Positions 1 through 10,620 of a DNA stretch of 64,000 nucleotides are shown one piece after another. The position numbers and the translations under genes were made by a program. How positions within the stretch are numbered: the stretch's first letter is position 1; every line of letters starts with the position of its first letter. Source of the DNA: Zychaea mexicana. Its lineage: Eukaryota; Mucoromycota; Mucoromycetes; Mucorales; Lichtheimiaceae. The stretch covers positions 107,766-171,765 of the forward strand of contig NW_026516762.1 of NCBI RefSeq assembly GCF_025766255.1. Reading direction: 5' to 3'. The notes under the pieces were generated by a model that saw nothing but the letters and a program-made list of their open reading frames with translations, had not been told where the DNA came from and did no database searches.

Positions 1-674
1 TAAAGTCCCTTTTCATTCATTATGTCCCACACCCTTTCCCTGCTTACCCACCCGCTTATCGTTTTCCCACAAGAGGAGAATCACACGCACACACACACAT
101 ACGCTTCTTCCTTTCTTCCACATAAAACGACTCACCTCACCTTGAACAAGAAACCCATTTTCATATTAGTTTATACATAACACCCATCCACTCCCAGCAT
201 GGCTACTATATTCTGTGTATCATTTTGCGTCATCTGCCCCCCCCCTTTTCTTTTTCTTCTTTTTCTCTTCTCTTGGTCAGCTTGGTCAAGGATCAGCAGA
301 GAGAGAGAGAGAGAGAGAGAAACAAAAAAGAACTCTGTACCTACCCTCTCCCTTCACCCTCTCGCTTCGTAAATAAAGCAATCAGTGTCATAACAAAGTA
401 TAACCAACGTAACGCGCTGCGGTAGAGCGGCATTATGCTGCATAGCGTAGCAACCCGCGGAGTCAACTTGGGGTTTTTTTTTTTTTTTGGCGTGAACTTT
501 GCAAAGTAAAGATGGCGTGCAAAAACTGTTAAAAAAAACCTGTTTCCTTTTTTTTTTCTTTGCGTATTTCTTTCTCTCCCTCTTTCTTCCTTTTTTTTTT
601 TCTTTGCTTATCGCTTCTGCACTTTGACAGTTATCCAGGACTCTCCTGCTAACGAATAACCCGCAATACCAAAA
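1..674. other. Upstream region of the SLC35F6-like gene; no gene seen
   Basis: No convincing coding region. The stretch has a short CA microsatellite near 86-100, a GA microsatellite near 298-320, a poly-T run near 474-489 and long pyrimidine-rich tracts at 540-605. These tracts are typical of fungal promoters and 5' leaders. It probably holds the promoter of the transporter that starts at 675. Confidence 0.5.
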
Positions 675-1039
675 ATGGGAGCAGTATATACCCTCTTTCT
701 GACACTGGGTCTCCTCGCCTCTGGTACGTCTACTGTCACTTGTTATCATGATGGCCCAGGCCAACAGGGTTAAAAGAAGGGGTTCGGGTTGCTAATAACG
801 GATCCTTATGTGTTTCAGGCGTTTCTATACCACTTATCTTGACCTTTCAGAATCACCAACGTGTGAATCAGAACACCAATGACCCTCCCGAGTACTTCTC
901 ACAGCCGCTGCTGCAGACCGCCATGATATTCCTGGGTGAAATCGTTTGTATCGTGGTGATCCAGCTAGCGAGCAAGACGCCCGCCCTTTTGGACCGTTCA
1001 CTGGTACAGGCCGTCGCGCCACAGCAACAACAACAACCA

Positions 1040-1074
<35 letters not shown>

Positions 1075-2211
1075 ACACCAACAACAACCATCCTCACAAC
1101 AGCAACAAGGAGTAGGAGCAGGCTATGGTGATCATCCCGACTGGGCTGCTGCTACACGGTCAAGCAACTGGGCGCTTGTCTGGTTCATCGTTCCGAGTGC
1201 CTGTGATCTGATTGCCACTACGGTAAATAAACATACGATGTATTATTCCTGACGAGGAGGTTCAAGAGGAGAGAAAAAGAGGGAGACAGCACGTTCTTGT
1301 CTTTTTGTGCGTGATTGCTAATATATATGTGAAATACGACATGGCTAGTTGATGAACCTGGGCCTGATATACAGCACCGCATCCATCTTCCAAATGGTAC
1401 GGAGCAGCATCGTGGGCTTCTCTGCCATCTTCAGCCTGATCTTTCTCTCTCGACGCTTCCTTGGCTACGAATGGGGTGCCGTTGCTGCCATTCTCATCGG
1501 CACCACCCTCGTCTGCATGCAAGATGACTGGATTGGCCCCGCCTACCTCTGCGTGGCCCAGCTGTTTGTCGCCGGTCAGTTCGTTCTGGAAGAGTACTTG
1601 ATGGACCGATACCGCCTGCATCCGCTCAAGGCCATGGGGATCGAGGGTGCATTCGGCACGGTGCTGCTGGTCATTGCCATGCTCATTGCGGTGGTGGTCG
1701 ACATTGACGACAATACGCGTGCAGGTGTGCTGCAGCTGTTTGATGACTATGTCCTCTGGCAGTCGGCCCTCGTCCTTGCCCTCATGGTCGCCTTGTTCAA
1801 CTTCTTTGGTCTGGCTGTAAGCACGCCGGTCGGAGTTCCTGGGCGGAGTGTCATTGACACTTTGAGGTAACAAAAAAAAAATCTTGTGTTTCACCACATC
1901 CCTTCGACATCATCATCGCTCGAATGTCTCCTATGGCTGCTGCTGTAATACCTACTGCTCGGTGATAATGATGACGTCTATCTCCCTTCTCAGTCGCTTC
2001 AGTGCTAACCGTAAATCTTTTGGGTGATAGAACGATTCTTATCTGGGTTATTGCTATCCACTATGGATGGGACACCTTTTCATGGATCCAGCTTGGCGGA
2101 TTCGTGGTGCTTGTCCTCGGTGTGTTTGTATTCAACGGCGTGTTTTCGTGGGTGTGGCATCATGCAGGCGGACATGCACGAAACGGTGAGACAGCGCCTC
2201 TGTTGTCCTAA
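675..2211 (+). CDS. SLC35F6-like multi-pass membrane transporter
   Basis: Exons 675-723, 819-1222, 1349-1866 and 2031-2211 close in frame and give 383 residues. The protein is a ten-helix-type member of the drug/metabolite transporter superfamily, closest in motif to SLC35F6 (C2orf18/ANT2BP) proteins. The signature is GVPGRSVIDTLRTILIW across the third intron, followed by GWDTFSWIQLGGFVVLVLG. Seven or more hydrophobic segments are visible. A Gln-rich insertion sits at about residues 84-113, in the loop after the second hydrophobic segment. It is a species-specific expansion of CAG/CAA codons and was probably absent from the ancestor. The C-terminus ends TAPLLS, a dileucine-type sorting motif, which suggests a lysosome/vacuole or endosomal location. 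The substrate is unknown. The ATG at 675 was chosen because it opens directly into a hydrophobic segment. Family assignment is sound; transport specificity cannot be read. Confidence 0.85.
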
Positions 2212-2389
2212 AAAAAGCCCGAATGGATACACCCGCAACAATGCATACACCCTTTGACGAGATAAGCATGCGATGGAAATGCCAGTGTTTTTATAAACTT
2301 AAAAATACATACACACATAATAAAAAAAATACATTTATTTGCTATCCCCCCCCCTCCCCCAAATGTAGTTCACACGAGAAAAAAAAACA

Positions 2390-4403
2390 CTACTGCTTCT
2401 TATGTCTCTTCCACTTGGCCTTTGCGCGTTCTTCCATTCTTTCACCGTATTCGTCCATCGGCAGATGGAAGTCGCACTCGCCCATAGGCGGTATCCTGTG
2501 TCCAAATGCAAGGATGTTACGGGCACTCCTGCGTGATCCTTTGGGTGGCTCGTTGAGTGTGGCAGACTTGAAGAATGATTTGAATGATGGGGGTATTGTT
2601 GTGGATGCTTTCTTCTTGGATGTCTTGTTTGATGCTGATGCTGATGCCAAAGTTGTTGTTGTTGTTGTTGTTGTTGTTGATGATGAAGATGCTATTGGTG
2701 ATGTATGCTTTGTTGAAGATGATGCAGTGCCATTGTTAGTAGTAGTGGTGGTGGTAATACCAGAAGTAAGGGTAGGGGTAGATGCTGTTGCTGGTGTGGA
2801 AGTAATGGTAGTAGTAGATGATGTTGCTGGTTGTTGATGAGTTTGTGCAGGCGGTGATGCAGGTGGAGAAGCGGGAGTGGGAGGAGATACTTCGGACACG
2901 ACAGGCGGTGATTTATGCTCTTCTTTGCGCGACTTGCGTGTCAACCCAAGCATTTCGTACCGCCGTAAATGCTCTTCCGCGTCGTGTAATACTTGCCGAT
3001 ACAACACATCCACATCGGGCAACGTACTAAATGAAGAGGACGGTGTTGGTTCTGTAGTAGTAATAGTAGTAGTACTACTACTACTACTAGTGGTAGCATC
3101 TGCTTCTGCCGAGTTATCGTCTGCTGACGCTGCTGTGTTCTCTGCTTCTTGCTGTTGCTTGACGGCTGAGGCAATGGCCATAATGATAGATTTGTCGGTA
3201 TGCCGTACGCGCTCGACAAACTGTTGCTGCTGGTACATTTCATGCTGCAGTCGCTCTTTTTCTCGGTTCTTTTGCTTTTTCTCTTCTTTTTCATGTTTTC
3301 GGTGTCGTTTTAAATAATATTCCTCCGGTATTAACTAACCCACAACGTTCCCATAGATTGAGTCTCTGGCTATAAGAGTTTATCCAAAATAAAAATATAA
3401 AGCGTACCTCGACTTCATTAATAGGGACATTGGGTTGCGATCGTTTCCGTGGTCGTCGCGGAGGTTTGTCAGAAACAGTGAAAACAGGTTTCACAGTTGG
3501 CTCTTGATAGAGTTCAGGCACTTGTTGGTCGATATTGGAGTTGTCTTGTACTTGCTCAATTTGATCGAACGAGTCATCATTGTCATTACTGCTAATGCAT
3601 AATATGGTGTTGGCATCAATGTGTGGTTCATATTTAGCTGGTATAGATTTGCACAAAAATGAAAAAAAGAAAAAAAGAGAAAAGACGCATTCAGAAAGGT
3701 TATTATAAAGATCGCCTTCTGTAAGATCTGTTTTATTCCACTCCCTTCCACAGATTCGTTTTCCTTACTCGATTGCCTCTCGAGAGCGGTTTGAACTGCC
3801 TCAGTGAGAAAACTGTGTCGCGGGGGTAATGCTCGTTTCTGGGAAGGCTGTTGCTGTTGTGGTTGTGGTTGTTTCTGCTGCCGTGGGGGCGTTGAGCGTG
3901 AGTCTTTCATGATAATTATTATCTCTTAAAGTGGCAGTTGTAACAGCAGCAGTATAGTAGCACACATGTAAATTCACCTTCTTTTTTTTTAAGTTCCCTT
4001 TGCCCGCAACGCTATACTCAGACAAAGACGCGAGCGCGCGCTCTCTCTTTTTTTTTTCTTGCCTAGCCATCTTTTGTCCAATGGCACGCGTCTCTAATAC
4101 AAGTATAGCTGGATCTTTACTGTTCTTGGTTTTGACAAATGTGGTGTATATTTTAGAGTCTAATATGTTAAGTAAAGCGTAGTATCTACAATTACAATTA
4201 TTAAGGCCCTTTGTTCTTTTTCTACAAATGTAATCGTCCCTGCTCTGTATGATAGTGCCGGGATATCTGCGCTCTTCTTGGTTTAAGTCTTTTGGATGTT
4301 GAAAGAGGCCATTAGAAATATATAAGAAGTTTAGATGTAAAGGTAAGAAGAAAAAAAAAAGAGAACAACGGAATAACGAACAAAGGTTGATGCAAAGGAA
4401 CAT
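2390..4403 (-). CDS. Putative chromatin-associated protein with PEHE-like segment
   Basis: Transcription-order exons are about 4403-3978, 3922-3742, 3637-3408 and 3334-2390. Together they stay in phase and give about 593 residues. The third intron, with an AAG-less gtacgct donor and ttag acceptor, is well supported. The donor at 3742 (GTGGAA) is weak and the start at 4403 is only the first in-frame ATG. Conserved-looking blocks are an N-terminal part (SKDPAILVLETRAIGQKMA), a basic helical block running from exon 4 (PEEYYLKRHRKHEKEEKK onward) and a C-terminal ILAFGHRIPPMGECDFHLP. The second block resembles the PEHE region of MSL1/KANSL1-type subunits of histone acetyltransferase complexes, possibly Sas4-like. 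This is recalled similarity, not a search. Between them lies a long Ser/Thr/Pro-rich low-complexity tract. Treat the function as unproven. Confidence 0.55.
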
Positions 4404-4556
4404 ATAATAAAGAAAAGCAGGAGATTAGCAAGGTAGAGAGCAATAATGACGAGGATGGGAGGGTTGGATTAGTGATAGAGAAGGGGTCGATCGTCAGGCA
4501 CAAAACCTGCTAAAGAAAGAGAGATAAGACATCATACAACAAAAGTACACTCATTC

Positions 4557-5769
4557 TTAAATGATGTGATATACAAGATAGTTGGGCATTCCCCAGATTT
4601 CATAACCTAGCGCCTTGGCCATCTTTGCAAATCCTTCGGTCTCGACTTCATGTTGATAGGGGAACGTTGGGAAGATGGCTCCCTCTCGATGGACCTGCGC
4701 TCTGACCAAGGTGCAGGTACCGCCTACAGCGTCGAGCGGGATAGCATGGAATACATCGGTAATACCGTCGGGATACCGCATGTCAATCATAAGTTTACGA
4801 TGCGTTTCCAGCTCAGAATAACCTGTAACATTTTGGTGAGTCTTTTGTATGCATTCTAGAGAGAGACAAGGCGGAGGGGGGGGGAGGGATGTAGACGTAA
4901 GGGAGGGAATAGGGAGGCCTACCTTCTACCAAGACATCGTCCGGCTGCAGTGTCTTTTGAAACTCTCGACTTTCCGGTGTTTCTTGCCAGTTGTTCCGGT
5001 CATATCCACCTTCCTCGTTATAGGAATGCCACCAACAATTAGGCGCCAGCACATCCTTGTTCATGCCAATCAGTTCCTCCAGCAAAGTCGCAGGGTATTC
5101 GACGACGTCGCCATCCAGCCATAATACCCAAGCGATTTCTTCAGTAAGTGCGGATGATAAGAGGGTGTTTCGACTTTTGGCCATGATCTTGCGTCGTTCC
5201 ACTTGGACACCAAATGCATGGCGTTCCTCTGTATTGGGCAAAGAAAAATCAAAGTCCTTTTGATATATCGAAATCCGATGGAACTGTTGCCATGGTTCTT
5301 GGTTGTTGGAATACCATTTTGCCATGTCGTGTAACTTTTCAATCGTGCCATCGGACGAGTCGCTGACAAGAAAGCCCAGTGAAATCAAGTGGTGTGGGTA
5401 CGTTAAGCCGTTGACGTTTTGAAAGTATCTTTCAATGAGTCGAGCTGAGTCTTTGAAAGGGGTTAGAATCAGGACATGCTGGTTTGGTTCCTGTTGGTGT
5501 TGGTCTTCTTGTAATTGTTGTTGTTGTTGTTGCTGCTGCTGCTGTTGACCAGGTAAAGGTAATGGTGTTCCGGATGCATTCAGTTTGTCCATGTCAAAAT
5601 ATCGGAATTTGTTGGGATGGCTGCTGTGGAAATGGCTCGTGATAGTGCCGTCATCGACGCAGGTCCATGACGATGATAAGCTGGAAGTGGATGAAGAAAA
5701 CAGCCAATAGATTAAGCCACAGCTCGCCAGAACGATCGTAATGACCTGCATCCGTGCACTGAAGAGCAT
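4557..5769 (-). CDS. Anp1/Mnn9/Van1-family alpha-1,6-mannosyltransferase
   Basis: Two exons, 5769-4923 and 4822-4557, give 370 residues. The protein is a type II Golgi membrane protein: a short cytosolic N-terminus, a signal anchor at about residues 8-26, a Ser/Thr-rich stem with a poly-Gln run at about 75-85, then the catalytic domain. Family hallmarks are VLILTPFKD (about 99-107), the DxD metal-binding motif in WLDGDVVEYP (about 218-226) and LAPNCWW. The intron is inserted at VEG-YSELETHRKLM. The C-terminal block runs GTCTLVRAQVHREGAIFP then GLAKM-like AKALGYEIWGMPNYLVYH. In yeasts these proteins form mannan polymerase complexes that extend N-glycan outer chains. Length matches the family. 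The assignment is firm; which paralogue (Mnn9, Anp1 or Van1) is not decided. Confidence 0.9.
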
Positions 5770-6052
5770 TGTTTAAGAGTGTCGAATTCTTTTCTTTTTG
5801 GTCAAGCTGCGTCGGTCAAATATGGCCTTTTCCTTTGGAGATATATATTTTAGGTAAAAGAGGTATATGAGGGGTGGAAGGAGAAAAAGAGCGTACTGTG
5901 GGGCGGTAGAAGGAAGGGGGTGGGGCTATCCTTCAGGGAGTGGTTATAAAGGAAAGGAGTTAAATTCGATCCAGGTTCACAGACGTTCGGAATAAGAAAT
6001 GAACGGTTTTAAGTAATGTGCGAGCAAAAAAAAGAAAACGATGTTTATTTCT
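5770..6052. other. Promoter-side gap of the mannosyltransferase and 3' side of PEX16
   Basis: No coding signal. It should contain the mannosyltransferase promoter, with purine-rich plus strand and a TATA-like ATATATATTT near 5841, and the 3' untranslated region of PEX16. Confidence 0.4.
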
Positions 6053-7612
6053 TTATGAAGCAGAGGTGTAGAAATAAATGTTTTGCCACAAAGGAAGATA
6101 GTCGCGAAGGATACCTAGTAGCCATGGTAGTTATTAGATTAGCCTGCTAATTACTGCTTGCCCACTATCGTTTTAGACTGCTATCCTTTACCTGCAGCGA
6201 TAGACAAGACCGGCTTATTTTCCACGGAGTTACAGAAACGCTCTAAACGTGGTCTAATAAAGTGGCACCCCGATCAGTTTAGGCAAAGTGTGAAACCACC
6301 CTCCCAACGCATCTGTCATCCACTCGTGTCTCTCTTGTCTCCCATTTCAGCTGGGCCTGACGCGGATAATAAAATTACCTGGTGATGCGCATGTAAAACG
6401 CGCCACGCAACAAGTTGAGCCATAACAGCTGCAACCGTCGTGCATATTCCTGCTTTTCGAGGGGCATCATTTTTGATCGTCCTCCATGCGGCTGCTCAAA
6501 CGCCTGGCGCACCATGGCCTGCGACAGCAATTCAACTGCCAACGACAGCAACCAGGGTTTCCACGACATCCGGCCATACTTCAACACCGCAAGCACATAG
6601 AGCAAAGGCCGCAAGATATACAGCACCTCGCCTGACTTGCCGATGGCGTTCATGATATGCACCATTTGATCTGGCCGGCGCAGCTTTTCGGGCGTCAAGA
6701 CCTTGGACATCAAGTAATCCGTCACGTCGCCAAACTTGCGCACAGACACGTTCGAATTGTTGTTATTGCTACGTCTTGCTGCTGCTGCTGCTGACTGCTT
6801 TGCATCGAATTCAATCGTGGATCGCATCAATGGCATTTCCACACCGGACCGTTCACCGGTGTATCGTTCCGGCACGCTAGCCATCCGACGATTCCGTTCC
6901 AATGAAGCAGGATCGACATCACGTTGCAAGTGATGCGGATACAGATTCATACGGTTGGATGTCAGTTTGAAGAGTGACAGCCGAAGCGCCACCTTGACCG
7001 CTTCCAAAGCGGCAATCCAGCGCCATTGGGCTTGCTTGCCCCATTTTTTCAAAACGCCCATTTCCATTAGCACTTGGGTATACGAAATAATTGACAATAA
7101 CGCAGAGCACCGTTTGTGCATGGGCGAGTTTGTCGACCAAAAGTTTATGTATTTGTTGAATGCTGATTCTTCATGCTCGGATTTAGTTTCGTCGGCATGG
7201 CTGTGTGCGGCTTGCCGCAAGATGGCATTGTGATATAAACCGAGTAGGTTTAAGGCTGCATACACTGTATAAAATATGCAAGCAAGAGTAGGTTAGCCTC
7301 AAGCTTTCCGCACCTCCCTCCACACTCCCCTTGTATTCCATTGTTGAAGAAAAAAAGGAGTCCTTATGAGGATTGGATTATTAAAGATACTTGCATGCTT
7401 GCGAAGCAAACTCGGCGTCGTGGAAACGACCTAGCGCACAAAATATATTAATTTCAAGCATAAACGTTCGCAAAAGTGGCAAGCTCTTTTTTTTTTGTTT
7501 TGGGCAACTCACCTGGCAAGATATACGTTAAAGAACGAAGAGAGGCTTCGATTCCAGTAATTTGAGAGGCGTTTTTCAATAAAAAGTCGTCGTATTGTTT
7601 GAAGAAATCCAT
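6053..7612 (-). CDS. PEX16: Peroxisomal membrane protein PEX16
   Basis: Five exons in transcription order: 7612-7513, 7430-7395, 7264-6379, 6253-6192 and 6114-6053. They close in frame to 381 residues. PEX16 sits in the peroxisomal/ER membrane and helps recruit PEX3 and insert peroxisomal membrane proteins. N-terminal exon 1 reads through ASLRSLTYILP, exon 2 through GRFHDAEFASQA, exon 3 through LYAALNLLGLYHNAIL and later LYILRPLLYVLAVLKYGRMSWKP. The two last exons (62 nt each) supply PRLERFCNSVENKPVLSIAAG and ILRDYLPLWQNIYFYTSAS, the usual PEX16 tail. Without them the frame would stop falsely just after FYMRITR. Intron 2 only works as a GC-AG intron: donor GCAAGTAT at 7394 and acceptor ATACAG ending 7265. 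A Ser/Ala/Asn-rich loop in the middle of the protein is a lineage insertion. Confidence 0.9.
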
Positions 7613-8037
7613 TGAGAATTATTTTATTATGAAGGAAAGGAGGGATCTGTGTGGGGAAAGAGGAGAAAGAAGAGGGAAAAAGGAATGATTTTGCGCTGAC
7701 CAATTTCGTAACGGACTTTTTCAGACACAGACACAAAAGAGAGATGAATGTGGTCGAGCCGTGCGAATTCCAGTTGGTTTGTTCTTTATTTTTTAATTTG
7801 CAAGAAATGATGCTTTTGATGTACTTTTACATTACAGAATGAGGATGAGGGGTGGGTGTGAGGGGGGTGCGGGAGCTCTTTACAAGAGAAGGCTGTACAA
7901 AGAATATCTGATAATAGGGAAGATTGATCTGTCTCTTTTTTTGTCTATGTAAAGAAAGGGTCTAGAAAGAAAGAATATGCAGTCGACGGAATTTAAGAGG
8001 AGAGGAGATGATGGGTATCCTTAAGCACGTGAAGATC
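7613..8037. other. Intergenic gap between PEX16 and the PRELI gene
   Basis: About 425 bases without a supportable gene. It holds the PEX16 promoter side and the 3' flank of the PRELI-domain gene. The plus strand is purine-rich at 7640-7690. Confidence 0.4.
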
Positions 8038-8948
8038 TTAGTTATTGCTGCTGCCATTGCTATTGACAACAACACTCTTTTGCTGTTCCTCCTGTGATGC
8101 TTCTGCCATCACCACGAAGCGCTCGAGAACCTAATCCGACTACAGTCAAATCATCTTGCTCTGCCATACATCATCATACAACCGATAACTGCTAACTAGT
8201 AGAACTTACTTTGCTGAAGCCTTCGCGGCCCACAGCGGCATTCTGTTGGAATCGCTTGACTGAAAAGTCTTCCAACACGCTCGCCCAGCGCGACATGAGA
8301 CTTCCAGCCGAAATGGCTGCCTGCTGCGTAAATTGCGTTCTATGTTTTTATATTACTTACGTCAGTCTATCCCTTTCTTGATCAAATCTGACGGTATCCC
8401 AGCAGCATTTATGCATTTAGTGAAAAGAAAAACCTACTTGGTATGGTCTTCTGGATGTTCACAGTACACAATCTCTTCCTCCACTGATAAAAGATTAGAC
8501 ATGGTCAGGTTTTGGCTTCGCATCGTCATTGTTTTCTTTTTTGGATCGATAATCGAAATTTCTCGTACATATTGAGCGCCGTTATCACAGCCCAATAGCT
8601 ATATACATATAATACACTGGTTAGGAAATCCGTTCGTTTCGAATATTCGTCGTTTTTGTCGTAAAGGTTATACCGTTGAGCGGTCTAAAAGTCAATTGTT
8701 TTTTGTTTTGCCTAGTTACCAAACAATTGGGAAAAGATAGTTACCTTCATAATTAGGGCAGGCACGTTTTGATTGACGGTAATTAAACGCTCGGTTGTCA
8801 AAATGCCGGTTTTCGGATCCACTCGTCTGTCAAGGACATCCACAGCCTGTACATGGGTGCAATGCTCATTGGGGTATTTTTGCCAGTTGGCAGCTGAGAC
8901 AAGACTCCATTCATACTGGTAGTCATGGACTGATTTAAACAGCTTCAT
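8038..8948 (-). CDS. Ups2/PRELID3-like mitochondrial lipid-transfer protein (PRELI/MSF1 domain)
   Basis: Exons 8948-8745, 8598-8438, 8339-8210 and 8130-8038 give 195 residues, the normal size for the family. The protein starts MKLFKSVHDYQYEWSLVSAA and continues with WQKYPN, THVQAVDVLDRR and TTERLITVNQNVP, all characteristic of the PRELI/MSF1 domain. In yeast, Ups2 with Mdm35 moves phosphatidylserine across the mitochondrial intermembrane space. The closer match is Ups2/Ups3 (slowmo) rather than Ups1. An in-frame ATG 27 codons upstream (9029) would add a hydrophobic leader, but a TATA-like element at 9033-9044 lies immediately beside it. Transcription therefore probably starts inside that extension, and MKLFK fits the family start. 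The C-terminus is a short Gln/Asn/Ser tail. Confidence 0.88.
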
Positions 8949-9032
8949 TTCCGTGCACAACAAAAAAGGTGAAAACAAAAAAAAAATCACAAACAAAGAA
9001 GAATTCAAAGCCCTCTTGGAGATGGACATTCT

Positions 9033-9044
9033 TTTATATATAAA
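9033..9044 (-). promoter_or_regulatory. TATA-like element of the PRELI-domain gene
   Basis: The minus strand reads TATATATAAAAG about 90 bases upstream of the chosen ATG at 8948. Position and sequence fit a fungal TATA box and argue for the shorter start. Confidence 0.45.
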
Positions 9045-9049
9045 GCAAC

Positions 9050-10600
9050 AGCAACCCCCGGATTCCCGATGATCGCGGCAAAATATCATTGCCGCCCACT
9101 GTGCTGGATGAATCAAGTGGCTAAAACCCAATTCGATGTATTTTTTTGGAAATCTTGGACCCACTTTGATAGGTCCGATGGACACATTTTTCCCGAGTTT
9201 CACTTGCGCAACTTGACCCATAGGATTGTCAGGAACCGTAAAAAATATAAACAAGGTGAATCTTCTAGGAATGAATAAAAGGGAAACATACTACGCTTGA
9301 AAAGTGAACCCTTATCAACTTTCTTTCCAGACATGCTGTCTTCTAAAGCTGTTCCTAATGACGATACCACTGCTACACATCATACTACTTCTTATATCTC
9401 CATCAACGTACTCTAAATTATGTATAAATCAAGCTTGTCGGCACAAGTTTCTTTTCTCTATCTGTTAAATAATCAACCAGCACCTTGTTATATAAGTTAG
9501 TAGCTAACTGCTATGGGAAATATCTGATGTCGCGTTTATTTATGATACCATGTCACCTTCCAAATATCAAGCTGGTTGTCATCAATAAATTTATGACTTT
9601 TTCTTGTTTCTTCAATTTTTGAATGAGTCTCTTTAGCAACCATTTTTGTTATACTTGCGAAACAATAAATGTGAGAGAGAAATACAGTATATATACTGTA
9701 TGTTATGGTAGATTGCGGCGAGTATTGAAAAAGCAGCGTTACTTGTTCGTTTGTTATGTTTCTGGTTTCCGTCAACGTGTGTTGTACATTTCTTCTTCTT
9801 TTCGTTAACGTGTAGTGAAGGCGAGCATATAGATTCGTCGACGATTGTAACGATCCCTCTTTAAAATGCTGTGTGTCAAATTACAAAACCATTCAAAGTC
9901 AAAAAGATCCGCCATCTTTCCCTCCCTTTAAAAATAAGCAAGCTCTTACCGTTACCTTCAATAAATTTTTCAATAAAAGCCTGTCTTCAACGTGTATACT
10001 ATTTCCGAGTTTGCCAATGACTTTTTCTTTACTGCCATCTTCATTAATCTAATAAAGATTTAAAAGCCAAAAGAAATCGCGGTTATAAGAAACTCACTCT
10101 TTTTTCCCTCCTTTTCAACGCTGCTGTTCTTTTTAACACACCACATAATAAAAGCTTACTTTTTATGTTACTGTCCTTTTTCCATTTGCCTGCCGCCATT
10201 AATAATTGAATGCCAATGCTGTTTAAAAAAAAGCACAAAGTCCCTCAGCTGTTGTTGTGGGCCGCCCTTGTTAATGTGGAGGCCACTGCTGGCTTTGAAA
10301 AAAAATTGAGGGAAGGGGCGGCTTGAAGAAGTATTACAACAATATAAATCACGCACAAGCAAGTTTAGCGAACGGGAAGAGAAAAAAAAACATTTTTTAT
10401 TTGATACATGATACTACTAATCAATAATAGGGTGTCGATGTCTTAGCTTCCCTGCTCTTAAGCAGGTACTGACAGGAGCAACCACGAGAAGGTCCATCGA
10501 CATCTGCTCCCGTAACCCTCTCCCCACAAAGCTAGGGTCTTGTCTTGGTCGCTTTTTTGTGGATCATCAAAGGTCGATTGGTATTGAGATGCCCAGTCCG
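9050..10600. other. Gene-free stretch left of the minisatellite
   Basis: About 1.5 kb with no family-level coding similarity on either strand. Open frames are short and without codon structure. A partly inverted motif (GTCGATGT near 10434 and ATCGACAT near 10496) may form a hairpin, but nothing recognisable is associated with it. Confidence 0.4.
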
Positions 10601-10620
10601 CTCTCACCAATCGCGACGCC

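Noticed and set aside
8949..9254. N-terminal extension of the PRELI-domain protein (in-frame upstream codons)
   Set aside because: A TATA-like element lies within it, the family starts at MKLFKS, and the extension has no recognisable content.
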